Origin: Marinisporobacter sp.
GTDB taxonomy: Bacteria; Bacillota; Clostridia; Peptostreptococcales; Thermotaleaceae
Reading direction: 5' to 3'
DNA: 64,000 bases
NCBI GenBank assembly: GCA_025210525.1
Contig: JAOARP010000047.1
Coordinates: forward strand, 620,001-684,000
Part shown: positions 52,131 through 60,222 of the stretch, in pieces
How positions within the stretch are numbered: position 1 is the first letter of the stretch
How the letters are laid out: each line of letters starts with the position of its first letter
Made by a program: the position numbers and the translations under genes
The notes under the pieces: generated by a model
Told to the model about the DNA's origin: nothing
What the model saw: the letters and a program-made list of their open reading frames with translations, nothing else
Databases searched by the model: none

Positions 52131-53274
52131 TTATTTCACCTCTTAACATGTTTATTGCTTTATTTATTTCTAAATAATATATATTTTCCTTTGTCCCAAG
52201 CAGATGATGAAACAAATCTCCAAAGGGGTTTACATCTATAATATAAGGTCTATAGCTATTGGAAGTTACCACATCTATTCCAGCATAAAGGGAATTAGAA
52301 AATATTTTCATCACATCCTCTGAAGCTTTTGCTACCCTTTTTAAGTCCTTTTCTTCAAATATTTCATTGCTCTCTTTTCTCTGATTTTTCAAATGAAGAT
52401 TTGTTATAGGACTTTTACTTAATCTAGATAATAAATAGCTTGACTTTTTCTCCAATACAAAAGCTCTTGTATCGAAAGCGTAGCCTTTGTATGTGGATTT
52501 TGGAATCCACTTTTCCATATGGGCTCCATTATTTAAAACCCAATTCATCAATTCCTCAACTACTTCTCTTTCTTTAAAGCAATTCACTCTATAATTGCTA
52601 AAGAACATCTTTTCTCCATTGCTTTTTTGGAAATTTAATGATGTAAATACTTTTTCTTCTCCCCTTTTAGGATGATTGCTATAGGCTAGTATTCCTGTAC
52701 TTCCTGATCCATATCTTAATTTTATAAAACATTTCATTAGCTGATTTCCATATATTTCTCTTAACTCTTTATAGCTTTTAGGCATTTCTAATCTTTTTGG
52801 TAAATAAAATTCACTATTTTTCATATGCTTCTCTAATAAATCATAAGTTCTTGATTTATCCATCATATTGATAACATCTTCAAAATCATTCATTAAAAAT
52901 ATATTGAAATCCACAGCATGAACGATTTTCTTCATATCCTGTAGCACTACCTTAAATCCCTCATACCATTGAGCAGGCGCTACTATTGGATACTTTGAAA
53001 AATCCAACTTCATGATTTTTTCTTTGCATATAATTCCCTTTTCTTCACCTTTTATCAAAAACTTACGATATATTTCTAAATCCTTTTCAGGGGGCTCTAG
53101 CTTCACAATAGTATTTTCTTTTAAATTACTTTGAAAGATGGAGATATCGTCTAATATCTCCATCCATGATATTACCTTATAGTTATATATATTTAAATCC
53201 TTTAAACATTGAGTAAAGGCTTTTATTCTTCTTCCTCTTAAATCCCCGATTAACAAAAATTGAATATTCATCAT
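52123..53274 (-). CDS. STM4014-family ATP-grasp-like protein
   Basis: The 383-aa cytosolic protein opens NIQFLLIGDLRGRRIKAFTQCL and resembles ATP-grasp ligases. ECFIKLRYGSGSTGILAYS-type sequence (KCFIKLRYGSGSTG near residue 205) fits the nucleotide Lys and glycine loop, and YAGIDVVTSNSYRPYIIDVNPFGDLFHHLLG (about 340-370) holds the metal-binding Asp/Asn pair. It should join a carboxylate to an amine or alcohol. The ATG at 53274 follows GGAG embedded in the stop region of the repeat-protein gene. A start at 53304 would lie inside that gene. Confidence 0.83.
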   Translation of the reverse strand: MMNIQFLLIGDLRGRRIKAFTQCLKDLNIYNYKVISWMEILDDISIFQSNLKENTIVKLEPPEKDLEIYRKFLIKGEEKGIICKEKIMKLDFSKYPIVAPAQWYEGFKVVLQDMKKIVHAVDFNIFLMNDFEDVINMMDKSRTYDLLEKHMKNSEFYLPKRLEMPKSYKELREIYGNQLMKCFIKLRYGSGSTGILAYSNHPKRGEEKVFTSLNFQKSNGEKMFFSNYRVNCFKEREVVEELMNWVLNNGAHMEKWIPKSTYKGYAFDTRAFVLEKKSSYLLSRLSKSPITNLHLKNQRKESNEIFEEKDLKRVAKASEDVMKIFSNSLYAGIDVVTSNSYRPYIIDVNPFGDLFHHLLGTKENIYYLEINKAINMLRGEING

Positions 53275-53276
53275 GT

Positions 53277-54143
53277 CTACTCCGTAATATATGGATATCT
53301 CCACTCTTCATCATCATACATATAGCTTTCAGCATCGCCTTTATCTATTAATAATTCAACATTTGTTTTAGCAAAAGCATTTTCAATCTTTTTCACCAAT
53401 TCATCTGCAATATAATGATGTGTTAAATCCAACTTTTTTAGATTGGTTAGCTTTTCAACATTTTTTAAAATCTCATTAGCTCCTGTATCTCCTAAAGTTC
53501 CTAATGATAAATCTAATATCTCTAAATTTTCTATAATACTTTCATCCATAATTTTAGAACAAATAGCATCTTCTATTTCACTATTTTTAAGTCCTAAATA
53601 TTTCAAATTAGGAAAATTCTCTTTTTTCATAAAAGGCTCTAAATCAGATAAACTTCCATCGAAGCCATAATCCTCTACCCCTAAATATAGCTCTAAATAT
53701 TCTAAGTTAGGCAATTTGGCATTTTTTATGTCTTCTAGTACTTCCTTTGAAATTCCTCCTGAAATAATTGTTAACTTTTTTAAAGAATCACCAGAAATAT
53801 CTACTAATCTTAACCCTCCTGCTCCTGTTATAGTTAATTCTTCAATATCAAAAGCCTTCACTAATGGGGATACATCCGTATGATTGATCCAAGAAATTTC
53901 ACACTCTTCCCCCTCCATATCTCCTAGATGAATTTTCTTTAGATGAGGAAATTTAGACTTATTCTCAACCAGATATTTAATAATAGCCTCTGGATCATTA
54001 TCCCATGCTTCTTCCCAGTATCCAATGGTTAATGCTTCATATTCATAAATCTTATGTTCATTTATATAATCTGATATTTTTTGTACAAGGGTTATATGGT
54101 TCTCTTCTTCTTCATACTCTAAATAAAATTTTATTCCTTCCAT
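53277..54143 (-). CDS. STM4015-family leucine-rich-repeat protein
   Basis: The 288-aa protein is mostly leucine-rich repeats from about residue 85: FPHLKKIHLGDMEG, DIEELTITGAGGL, SLKKLTIISGG, LPNLEYLELYLG, FPNLKYLGLKNSEI, NLEILDLSLGTLGDTG and NLKKLDLTHHYI. An acidic, aromatic C-terminal tail (about 20 residues, MYDDEEWRYPYITE) follows. It heads the cassette and is directly followed by the ATP-grasp gene. It may be a scaffold or the substrate. I place the start at MEGIKFYLEYE after AAAGGATG; a GTG at 54179 is the alternative. Confidence 0.82.
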   Translation of the reverse strand: MEGIKFYLEYEEEENHITLVQKISDYINEHKIYEYEALTIGYWEEAWDNDPEAIIKYLVENKSKFPHLKKIHLGDMEGEECEISWINHTDVSPLVKAFDIEELTITGAGGLRLVDISGDSLKKLTIISGGISKEVLEDIKNAKLPNLEYLELYLGVEDYGFDGSLSDLEPFMKKENFPNLKYLGLKNSEIEDAICSKIMDESIIENLEILDLSLGTLGDTGANEILKNVEKLTNLKKLDLTHHYIADELVKKIENAFAKTNVELLIDKGDAESYMYDDEEWRYPYITE

Positions 54144-54196
54144 TTTCTTCATCCTTTCTTTTATATATTCCACAGTCACCTACTTATTTTTACTGC

Positions 54197-54240
54197 ATTA
54201 TATCATGAAGAAATTTCGTTCTTTGTCGTTTCTTGTCGCT
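54197..54240 (-). promoter_or_regulatory. Possible promoter of the STM cassette with near-Spo0A boxes
   Basis: A TATAAT (54197-54202, minus strand) has no -35 partner. Two one-off 0A boxes, TTTGTCGTT (54222-54230) and CTTGTCGCT (54232-54240) on the plus strand, lie about 20 bases upstream of it, in a layout similar to that at 33315-33357. Confidence 0.3.
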
Positions 54241-54251
54241 TTTCCTTCTAC

Positions 54252-54298
54252 AAAAATAAACTAGCCCTACTTAATCGCAAGAGCTAGTTTATTTTTTC
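54252..54298 (-). terminator. Terminator of the molybdenum operon
   Basis: AAATAAACTAGC and GCTAGTTTATTT pair around a 17-base loop with a T run after it on the minus strand. The modA stop codon lies inside the first arm. Confidence 0.85.
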
Positions 54299-55081
54299 AA
54301 ATCCATATTTTTCAAAAATCAATTGACCTTCCTTTAATAAAAATTCATGAAACTTTTTAGTCGCCTTAGAATCTTTAGAATCCTTTACTACTGCCATCCA
54401 ATAAGTAGCCTTTACATTATGCTCTTTCGGAATAGCTAATAACTTCACCTCATCTTTTATATTTTTTGTAATATCTGATTTGTAAACAATGCCCCCATCC
54501 CCTTCTCCTAATACAACCTTATTAACTACTTGTTTGACATTGTTTTCATTAGATACAATATTTCCTAATACCTTCTTCTCATAGCTTTCTCCAAATTCTT
54601 TAGCTAACGAATGAATAATATTTCTTGCATATTGTCCTGCGGGTACTTCTTCTTGAGCAACAATCAGCTTACAAGGTTTTTCTATATCCTTTAATGTCTT
54701 TATTTTTGCAGGATTATTCTTCGGAATCATTACCACCATAGAATTACTTAAAAAATGCTTTCCTTCTAAAACAAGCTCTTTATTTTTTAAAGCCTCATAA
54801 TGCTTTTTATTGGCTGATAGAAAAAGGTCTGCTTTTACCCCTTGTTCAATTTGAACTCTCAGTTGACTTGAACCTGCCAAATGAAGGTTTACTTTTATAT
54901 GAGGATTTTCTTTTTCAAATTCATTGATGATTTCTTCCATACTCTCTGTTAATGAGGCTGCTGCAAAAACAACGATTTCTTTTTTATTTTCAATAGATGC
55001 TTCTTCATTACATCCAGCTAATATTATAGAAAAAAGCATGAAAATACTGATTCCAATGACCCATCCTCTAATTTTTTTCAT
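54284..55081 (-). CDS. modA: Molybdate ABC transporter substrate-binding lipoprotein
   Basis: The 265-aa lipoprotein has a signal peptide with lipobox ILAGC near residue 23. ENKKEIVVFAAASLTESMEEIINEFEK is the ModA opening, and LAGSSQLRVQIEQGVKADLFLSANKKHYEAL supplies oxyanion-binding Ser residues. It captures molybdate outside the membrane for ModB. The ATG at 55081 follows AGGTGG and overlaps the MOSC gene by 14 bases. No ModC ATPase gene is in the window. Confidence 0.92.
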   Translation of the reverse strand: MKKIRGWVIGISIFMLFSIILAGCNEEASIENKKEIVVFAAASLTESMEEIINEFEKENPHIKVNLHLAGSSQLRVQIEQGVKADLFLSANKKHYEALKNKELVLEGKHFLSNSMVVMIPKNNPAKIKTLKDIEKPCKLIVAQEEVPAGQYARNIIHSLAKEFGESYEKKVLGNIVSNENNVKQVVNKVVLGEGDGGIVYKSDITKNIKDEVKLLAIPKEHNVKATYWMAVVKDSKDSKATKKFHEFLLKEGQLIFEKYGFEKIN

Positions 55082-55517
55082 CTGTATAAACCACCTTGAT
55101 CTCATCTCCACTTTTGATTCTTCCCCCCTTTAAAACACGTGCAAAAATTCCCTCCCTTGGCATAATACAATCTCCAACAGCTTCATATATAGCACAATGG
55201 CTATGACACTCTTTCCCTATTTGTGTCACCTCTAGTTCTATATTATTCACCATCAATTTTGTTCCAATAGGTAATTCCTTTAAATCGATTCCTTCAACAA
55301 TAAGATTTTCTCCAAAGGCTCCGTCCTTTACTAAGACACCTTTCTTTTTAAAAGCTTCTATTTTTTCAAAGGATAGTAAACTCACCTGTCTATGCCAATT
55401 TCCTGCATGAGCATCTCCCTTTAACCCATGATTTTCAACCATTTCAGCTTGTCCTACATTTATTTTAGCTGTTCCTTTTTTTTCACTAATACATACTGCC
55501 ACAATTTTTCCTATCAA
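55068..55517 (-). CDS. MOSC domain protein
   Basis: The 149-aa protein has GLKGDAHAGNWHRQVSLLSFEKIE, AFGENLIVEGIDL and TQIGKECHSHCAIYEAVGDCIMPREGIFARVL, a MOSC domain with the usual conserved Cys region. Stand-alone MOSC proteins in anaerobes occur in molybdopterin gene groups and may carry sulfur or bind the cofactor. It is seven bases after moaA and overlaps modA. Confidence 0.88.
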   Translation of the reverse strand: MIGKIVAVCISEKKGTAKINVGQAEMVENHGLKGDAHAGNWHRQVSLLSFEKIEAFKKKGVLVKDGAFGENLIVEGIDLKELPIGTKLMVNNIELEVTQIGKECHSHCAIYEAVGDCIMPREGIFARVLKGGRIKSGDEIKVVYTDEKN

Positions 55518-55523
55518 ATTCCC

Positions 55524-56504
55524 TTACCCCCCAATTTGAAACATCCTCTTAGGATCTTCCTCTATACAATTCTGTTTAAATCCATGCTTATTTGGTTTAT
55601 TATAAATTCCTTTTTCAATAATCTTTTTAAGCTCTTTGTCTTTCATTCCATCTCTAATCATCTTTCTTAAATCGATTCCATCTTTCCAGTGAAGACATTG
55701 TCTTAAAAATCCTTCTGAAGTCAATCTCATTCGATTACATTGACTACAAAACATATGACTCATAGGACTAATAAATCCAATACGTCCTTTACTATGAGGT
55801 GTTTTAAAATATGCTGCTGGCCCTAATCTTTTGTTCTCTACTCTATATGGAATCAATTCTCTTTCCTTTAAGATTCTTTCTTGTACTTCATCATTCGATA
55901 TAGCTTGAAACCCTTTTCCTTCTCCAATAGGCATTAACTCAATAAACCGAACATCTATAGGATTTTTTTCTACTAGCTCTACAAAATCCATTATTTCGTC
56001 ATCATTTTCACCTTTAATCATAACTGTATTCAATTTTACCCTTTTTATTCCTCTCTCTAAGGATAGGTATATACCTCTTATGACCTGATCTAGACTTCCG
56101 CCTCTAGTCATTTTTTTATATCTTTCATCCTTTAATGTATCTAAGCTTATATTCACCCGATCAAGTCCTGCTTTTATTAACTCATCTATATACTTTTCCA
56201 AAAGAATCCCATTGGTTGTAAGACAAACTTCTTCAATTTGAGGTAATGTTTTAATATGATGAATCAGTTTAGGAATATCCTTTCTTGTAAGGGGTTCTCC
56301 CCCAGTAATTCGTACTTTCGAAATTCCTAAGCTTGCTACAATCTTTACAACTTTATAAATTTCATGAAAGCTTAAGCGTTTTTCTTCCTGTAAAAAGTCG
56401 ATTCCCTTATTGGGCATACAATAGATGCATCTTAAGTTACACTGATCTGTTACTGAAATTCTAAAATAATTTATATTTCTTCCAAATTGGTCAAGCATAT
56501 CCAC
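55524..56504 (-). CDS. moaA: GTP 3',8-cyclase (molybdopterin synthesis, radical SAM)
   Basis: The 326-aa enzyme starts molybdopterin synthesis by rearranging GTP. DQFGRNINYFRISVTDQCNLRCIYCMP contains the CxxxCxxC radical SAM site. SKVRITGGEPLTRKD, CLTTNGILLEKY and NISLDTLKDERYKKMTRGG follow. The second cluster is MFCSQCNRMRLTSEGFLRQC near residue 250. The usual C-terminal Gly-Gly is present as QIGG. It works with MoaC encoded two genes upstream. Confidence 0.96.
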   Translation of the reverse strand: MDMLDQFGRNINYFRISVTDQCNLRCIYCMPNKGIDFLQEEKRLSFHEIYKVVKIVASLGISKVRITGGEPLTRKDIPKLIHHIKTLPQIEEVCLTTNGILLEKYIDELIKAGLDRVNISLDTLKDERYKKMTRGGSLDQVIRGIYLSLERGIKRVKLNTVMIKGENDDEIMDFVELVEKNPIDVRFIELMPIGEGKGFQAISNDEVQERILKERELIPYRVENKRLGPAAYFKTPHSKGRIGFISPMSHMFCSQCNRMRLTSEGFLRQCLHWKDGIDLRKMIRDGMKDKELKKIIEKGIYNKPNKHGFKQNCIEEDPKRMFQIGG

Positions 56505-56560
56505 TACCTCCTTTCTACATCCACTACTAAGTATCGATAAACCATTTCAAAGTTTAAAAT

Positions 56561-57358
56561 TTATGATAGCTCTCTCTTATGAATACCTTTTACAATTACT
56601 AATACACCAACAGATATAACTACTAAACATACAGCAATACTCATAGATAAATTTAAATCCTTTTCCATAGCTATATAAATGGCTAGGGGCAGTGTCTGTG
56701 TCTTTCCTGTTAAATTCCCTGCAAATAAAATAGTTGCACCAAACTCTGCAAGAGATCTTGCCCAGGAAAGAACAGCTCCTACTAATAATGTATTTTTACT
56801 TAGAGGAAGGGTAATATATTTAAAAATCTGCCACTCAGAAAGACCTAATGCAGCTCCTGCATTCTTTAACTCCCGATCCACCTTCTCAAAGCCTTCTTTA
56901 GAGGTTTTTATAAAAATAGGCAATGACACAAATAATTGGGCCATCACTACAGCTGCAAAGGTAAAGGGTAGCCCCATACCTAAAATATCTAAATACTTCC
57001 CTATAAGACCATTTCTTCCAAAAGTGATTAAGAGCAAAATTCCTGCTACCGCTGGAGGAAGTACTAAGGGTAATTCTAAAATAATCTCAATAAGTCTTTT
57101 CCCTACAAATGAATAACTCGCCATATAATAAGCCGTAGGAATCCCCATGATAATAATTATAATTAATGAAATAATAGTACTTTTTAAACTTACTATAAGT
57201 GCTTTTATAACAAAATCATCAAAAACAAAAAAAATAGACTTACTCAAGCAAAACTTAAAAAGCTCAATGGCTGGACTAAATAAAAACAAAACACAAATAG
57301 CTGTAATTGTGGCTAAAACCATTTTAAATAAATGCTTATTCATAGGTCCACGTTCCAC
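56561..57358 (-). CDS. modB: Molybdate ABC transporter permease
   Basis: The 265-aa membrane protein has about six helices. [25 protein letters not shown]-type opening (here VSLKSTIIS), [16 protein letters not shown] and [47 protein letters not shown] are ModB/CysT-type permease signatures. A GTG at 57358 has AGGAGG five bases upstream and is the best start; it overlaps moaC by 23 bases. The ATPase partner ModC is missing nearby. Confidence 0.92.
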   Translation of the reverse strand: MERGPMNKHLFKMVLATITAICVLFLFSPAIELFKFCLSKSIFFVFDDFVIKALIVSLKSTIISLIIIIIMGIPTAYYMASYSFVGKRLIEIILELPLVLPPAVAGILLLITFGRNGLIGKYLDILGMGLPFTFAAVVMAQLFVSLPIFIKTSKEGFEKVDRELKNAGAALGLSEWQIFKYITLPLSKNTLLVGAVLSWARSLAEFGATILFAGNLTGKTQTLPLAIYIAMEKDLNLSMSIAVCLVVISVGVLVIVKGIHKRELS

Positions 57359-57815
57359 TTTTTCCTCCTGTTTTTTTCACCAAATGAATATCTCCTATGA
57401 CCATTTTTTTATCTACTGCTTTACACATATCATAAATCGTTAAACCAATAACCGACACCATAGTTAAAGCTTCCATCTCTACCCCTGTTTTTCCAGTGGT
57501 CTTTGCAATTGCTTCTATGATAATTTGAGATTTTTCCTGATCAATAGTAAATTCTACTTCACATCCTGTTAGCATGATGGGGTGACACATAGGAATCATC
57601 TCCCAAGTTTTTTTAGCTGCCATAATTCCAGCAACTCTAGCAACCCCTAAAACATCTCCTTTGTCCATTTTCCCCTCTTCGATCAAGGCTAATGTCTCTG
57701 GACTCATTTTTATACTTCCTCTAGCAATAGCCTTTCTTTTCGTAACTGCTTTTTCACTTACATCTACCATTATAGCTTTTCCTTCTTCATCAAAATGTGT
57801 CAATTGATCATTCAT
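57336..57815 (-). CDS. moaC: Cyclic pyranopterin monophosphate synthase
   Basis: The 159-aa enzyme completes the first step of molybdopterin synthesis after Moa[53 protein letters not shown] and [30 protein letters not shown] are highly conserved family motifs with the catalytic Lys and His/Cys region. The length is typical. Confidence 0.97.
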   Translation of the reverse strand: MNDQLTHFDEEGKAIMVDVSEKAVTKRKAIARGSIKMSPETLALIEEGKMDKGDVLGVARVAGIMAAKKTWEMIPMCHPIMLTGCEVEFTIDQEKSQIIIEAIAKTTGKTGVEMEALTMVSVIGLTIYDMCKAVDKKMVIGDIHLVKKTGGKSGTWTYE

Positions 57816-57853
57816 TTTCTATTCTCCCTTTTAAAAAGCTTTTAAATTTCAGA

Positions 57854-58876
57854 TTATACACCCTTACCAAAGGAACAATCTGGAAATCTACATATATCAC
57901 ATTCCATACAAAGACCTCCATGCCCATATGCAGCAATATCTTTCATTTCAATTTTATCCTTGATCAATATTCTAGGAAGCATTAAATCAAATACAGTCCT
58001 TTTTGCATACATAACACATCCAGGCAATCCTAAAATAGGAACATCCCCTTTGTATGCTAATAAAAACATAGCTCCTGGAAGTACTGGGGCTCCATAACTA
58101 ATCACATTAGCTCCAGTTCTTTTAATAGCTGTTGGCGTAACATCATCTGGATCTACTGACATACCTCCTGTACAAATCACCATTTCTGCTCCTTTTTTTA
58201 TCCAAGTATCTATGGCATTTTTTATTTTTTCTTCATCATCTGGTAAAATAGTCTGTCCTAAAACTTCACATCCATATTCCTCTACCTTCTTTTGAATCAC
58301 AGGACCAAAAGCATCTTTAATCCTTCCATGATAAACTTCATTTCCTGTAGTAATAACCCCTACCTTCATGGGAGTAAAGGGAACAACCTCTATGATTTTT
58401 TCTTCTCCAATCAAGCTTTCTGCTTTTTTTATTTTTTCCTCCTCAATGACAAGAGGAATCACTCTTGTTCCAGCTACTTTCTTCCCTTTTTTAATAGGAA
58501 CATTATTATGAAGAGTCACTAAAATCATTTCTCCCAATCCATTCAATTGATATAACCCATCTGTATCAATCTTAAGGAGTCCATCATGTTCTGCGATAAA
58601 ATTAATTTTTCCTTCCTTTACTTCACTAAAGCTTAATCCCTTTCCTGCCGTAAGCTTTGTGATCCGGTCAGCCGCCTCATTTTCATGAAGCATTCCTTGT
58701 TTTTTCTCCCATACATATAAATGATCTTTTCCTAAAGAAAGAAGAGCTGGAATATCTTCTTCCGTAATAATATGTCCTTTTTTAAAGGCCCTGTCTTTGA
58801 TCACATTTGGAATAATTTTTGTAATATCATGGCATAAAACAGACCCAACTGCATCCTGTACTCTTATTTTTTTCAT
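57854..58876 (-). CDS. MoeA-like molybdopterin-binding protein with Cys-rich tail
   Basis: The 340-aa protein opens KKIRVQDAVGSVLCHDITKIIP and has a MoCF/MoeA-type cofactor domain at about 170-310: KVGVITTGNEVYHGRIKDAFGP, VICTGGMSVDPDDVTPTAIK and GAPVLPGAMFLLAYKGDVPILGLPGCVMYAKR. It is shorter than MoeA (about 400 aa) and lacks its last domain. Instead it ends in a Cys tail, CMECDICRFPDCSFGKG, which could hold an iron-sulfur or metal site. Such proteins are found beside molybdenum hydroxylase genes in anaerobes. Confidence 0.83.
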   Translation of the reverse strand: MKKIRVQDAVGSVLCHDITKIIPNVIKDRAFKKGHIITEEDIPALLSLGKDHLYVWEKKQGMLHENEAADRITKLTAGKGLSFSEVKEGKINFIAEHDGLLKIDTDGLYQLNGLGEMILVTLHNNVPIKKGKKVAGTRVIPLVIEEEKIKKAESLIGEEKIIEVVPFTPMKVGVITTGNEVYHGRIKDAFGPVIQKKVEEYGCEVLGQTILPDDEEKIKNAIDTWIKKGAEMVICTGGMSVDPDDVTPTAIKRTGANVISYGAPVLPGAMFLLAYKGDVPILGLPGCVMYAKRTVFDLMLPRILIKDKIEMKDIAAYGHGGLCMECDICRFPDCSFGKGV

Positions 58877-58892
58877 CTAGATCACCTCTACT

Positions 58893-59387
58893 TTACTTTT
58901 TTACTGCACATTCACTCGTCTCTCCTAGTAAAATTTCCAGTCCATGATGAACGCTTTCTAAAATATATGCTAAAATTTCCTTAACAGCTTTAGGACTTCC
59001 TGGTAAATTAATGATTAGTGTTTCTCCTCTTATTCCAGATACTCCACGAGAAAGCATTGCCCTTGGTGTAATCTGAAGACTATAATAACGAATAGCTTCA
59101 GCAATTCCATTTGCTTCTCTTTCAATAACCTTTTTAGTAGCTTCAGGCGTTACATCTCTTTTACTAAAGCCAGTTCCCCCTGTTGTAAGAATCAAATTTA
59201 CCTTCAATTCATCACTCATATGAATCATTTCATTTTCTAATAAATCTTGTTCATCTGGTAAAATAATATATTTTTCTACCCTATATCCTTTTTCTTCAAG
59301 GATCTTTTGCATCCATGTGCCACTTTCATCTACTCGCTCACCTTTATAGCCTTGGTCACTTGCTGTAATAATTCCTACCTTATGCAT
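58893..59387 (-). CDS. mog: MogA/MoaB-family molybdopterin protein
   Basis: The 164-aa protein has VGIITASDQGYKGERVDESG, VNLILTTGGTGFSKRDVTPEATKKVIER and GETLIINLPGSPKAVKEILAYIL, the adenylyltransferase fold that prepares molybdopterin for metal insertion. Length and motifs fit MogA/MoaB; the two are hard to tell apart without alignment. It lies 16 bases before the MoeA-like gene, its usual partner. Confidence 0.92.
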   Translation of the reverse strand: MHKVGIITASDQGYKGERVDESGTWMQKILEEKGYRVEKYIILPDEQDLLENEMIHMSDELKVNLILTTGGTGFSKRDVTPEATKKVIEREANGIAEAIRYYSLQITPRAMLSRGVSGIRGETLIINLPGSPKAVKEILAYILESVHHGLEILLGETSECAVKK

Positions 59388-59404
59388 AAAAACACTCCCA
59401 ATTT

Positions 59405-60214
59405 TTAAAAAGATACCTTCCTTACATCCTTCATATGCTCTAGAGAGCCTTTATTTTTAATCAGTAAAATTTCGCTCATAATGCCAAAAGCGATTTCATT
59501 AGGATCTCCTGAAGAAATATTTAATCCAATAGGTGCATAGACCTTCTTTAGTTCCTCTTTAGAAATTCCTTCTGCTATAAGACTTTTCATCACATATTCT
59601 GTCTTTTTCTTACTTCCAATCATTCCCATGTACTTAGCTTTTCTATTGACTACTTCCCTAAGGGCTTCTGCATCAGAGCTATGTCCTCTTGTTACAATAA
59701 CAATATAAGTATTGTCATTGATAGGATACTTAGATAAGCTTTCATCATATTTTCCAATGATGATTTCATCGGCTCCTTCGAACCTCTTTTCATCGGCAAA
59801 TTCTTCCCGATCTTCAAAGATCACTGTATAAAAATCTAATATTTTCCCTAGCTTAAAAAGTTCAGCCCCAATATGACCTCCCCCTATAATCAAAAGCCTA
59901 GGACTAGGTTGAAATACCTTAATATAAACCTTTGTTTCTCCTCCACACTGCATATCTAAATTGCCCTGTTCATTTAACTGAAATATAAACTCTCCATCGG
60001 TTTTCTCTTCTATACATGCTAAAGCTTTTTGTTTGATCTCGTATTCTACTCTACCTCCACCAACGGTTCCAAAGGTTCTACCATCCTTGTAAACTGCCAT
60101 CATAGCACCCTTTTTCCCAGGGCTTGATCCTTTATTTTTTACGATAGAAGCAAGAGCTACTTCTTCCCCTCTATATAAGCTTTCATATATTTCTTTCAAA
60201 ATTTTCTCACCCAT
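59405..60214 (-). CDS. xdhC: XdhC-family molybdenum hydroxylase maturation protein
   Basis: The 269-aa protein has an N-terminal XdhC domain (VALASIVKNKGSSPGKKGAMMAVYKDGRTFGTVGGGRVE) and a C-terminal Rossmann domain (LLIIGGGHIGAELFKLGKILDFYTVIFEDR, then YIVIVTRGHSSDAEALREVVNRKAKYMGMIGSKKK). XdhC proteins guard and sulfurate the cofactor and load it on xanthine dehydrogenase-type enzymes. It sits among other maturation genes next to a hydroxylase subunit. Confidence 0.93.
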   Translation of the reverse strand: MGEKILKEIYESLYRGEEVALASIVKNKGSSPGKKGAMMAVYKDGRTFGTVGGGRVEYEIKQKALACIEEKTDGEFIFQLNEQGNLDMQCGGETKVYIKVFQPSPRLLIIGGGHIGAELFKLGKILDFYTVIFEDREEFADEKRFEGADEIIIGKYDESLSKYPINDNTYIVIVTRGHSSDAEALREVVNRKAKYMGMIGSKKKTEYVMKSLIAEGISKEELKKVYAPIGLNISSGDPNEIAFGIMSEILLIKNKGSLEHMKDVRKVSF

Positions 60215-60222
60215 ATATAGAC

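Noticed and set aside
54222-54240. Counting these as true Spo0A boxes
   Set aside because: Each differs from TTTGTCGAA at one or more core positions, so they are reported only as near matches.
56679-57116. 145-codon plus-strand frame over modB
   Set aside because: It lies wholly inside the strongly supported modB gene on the opposite strand.
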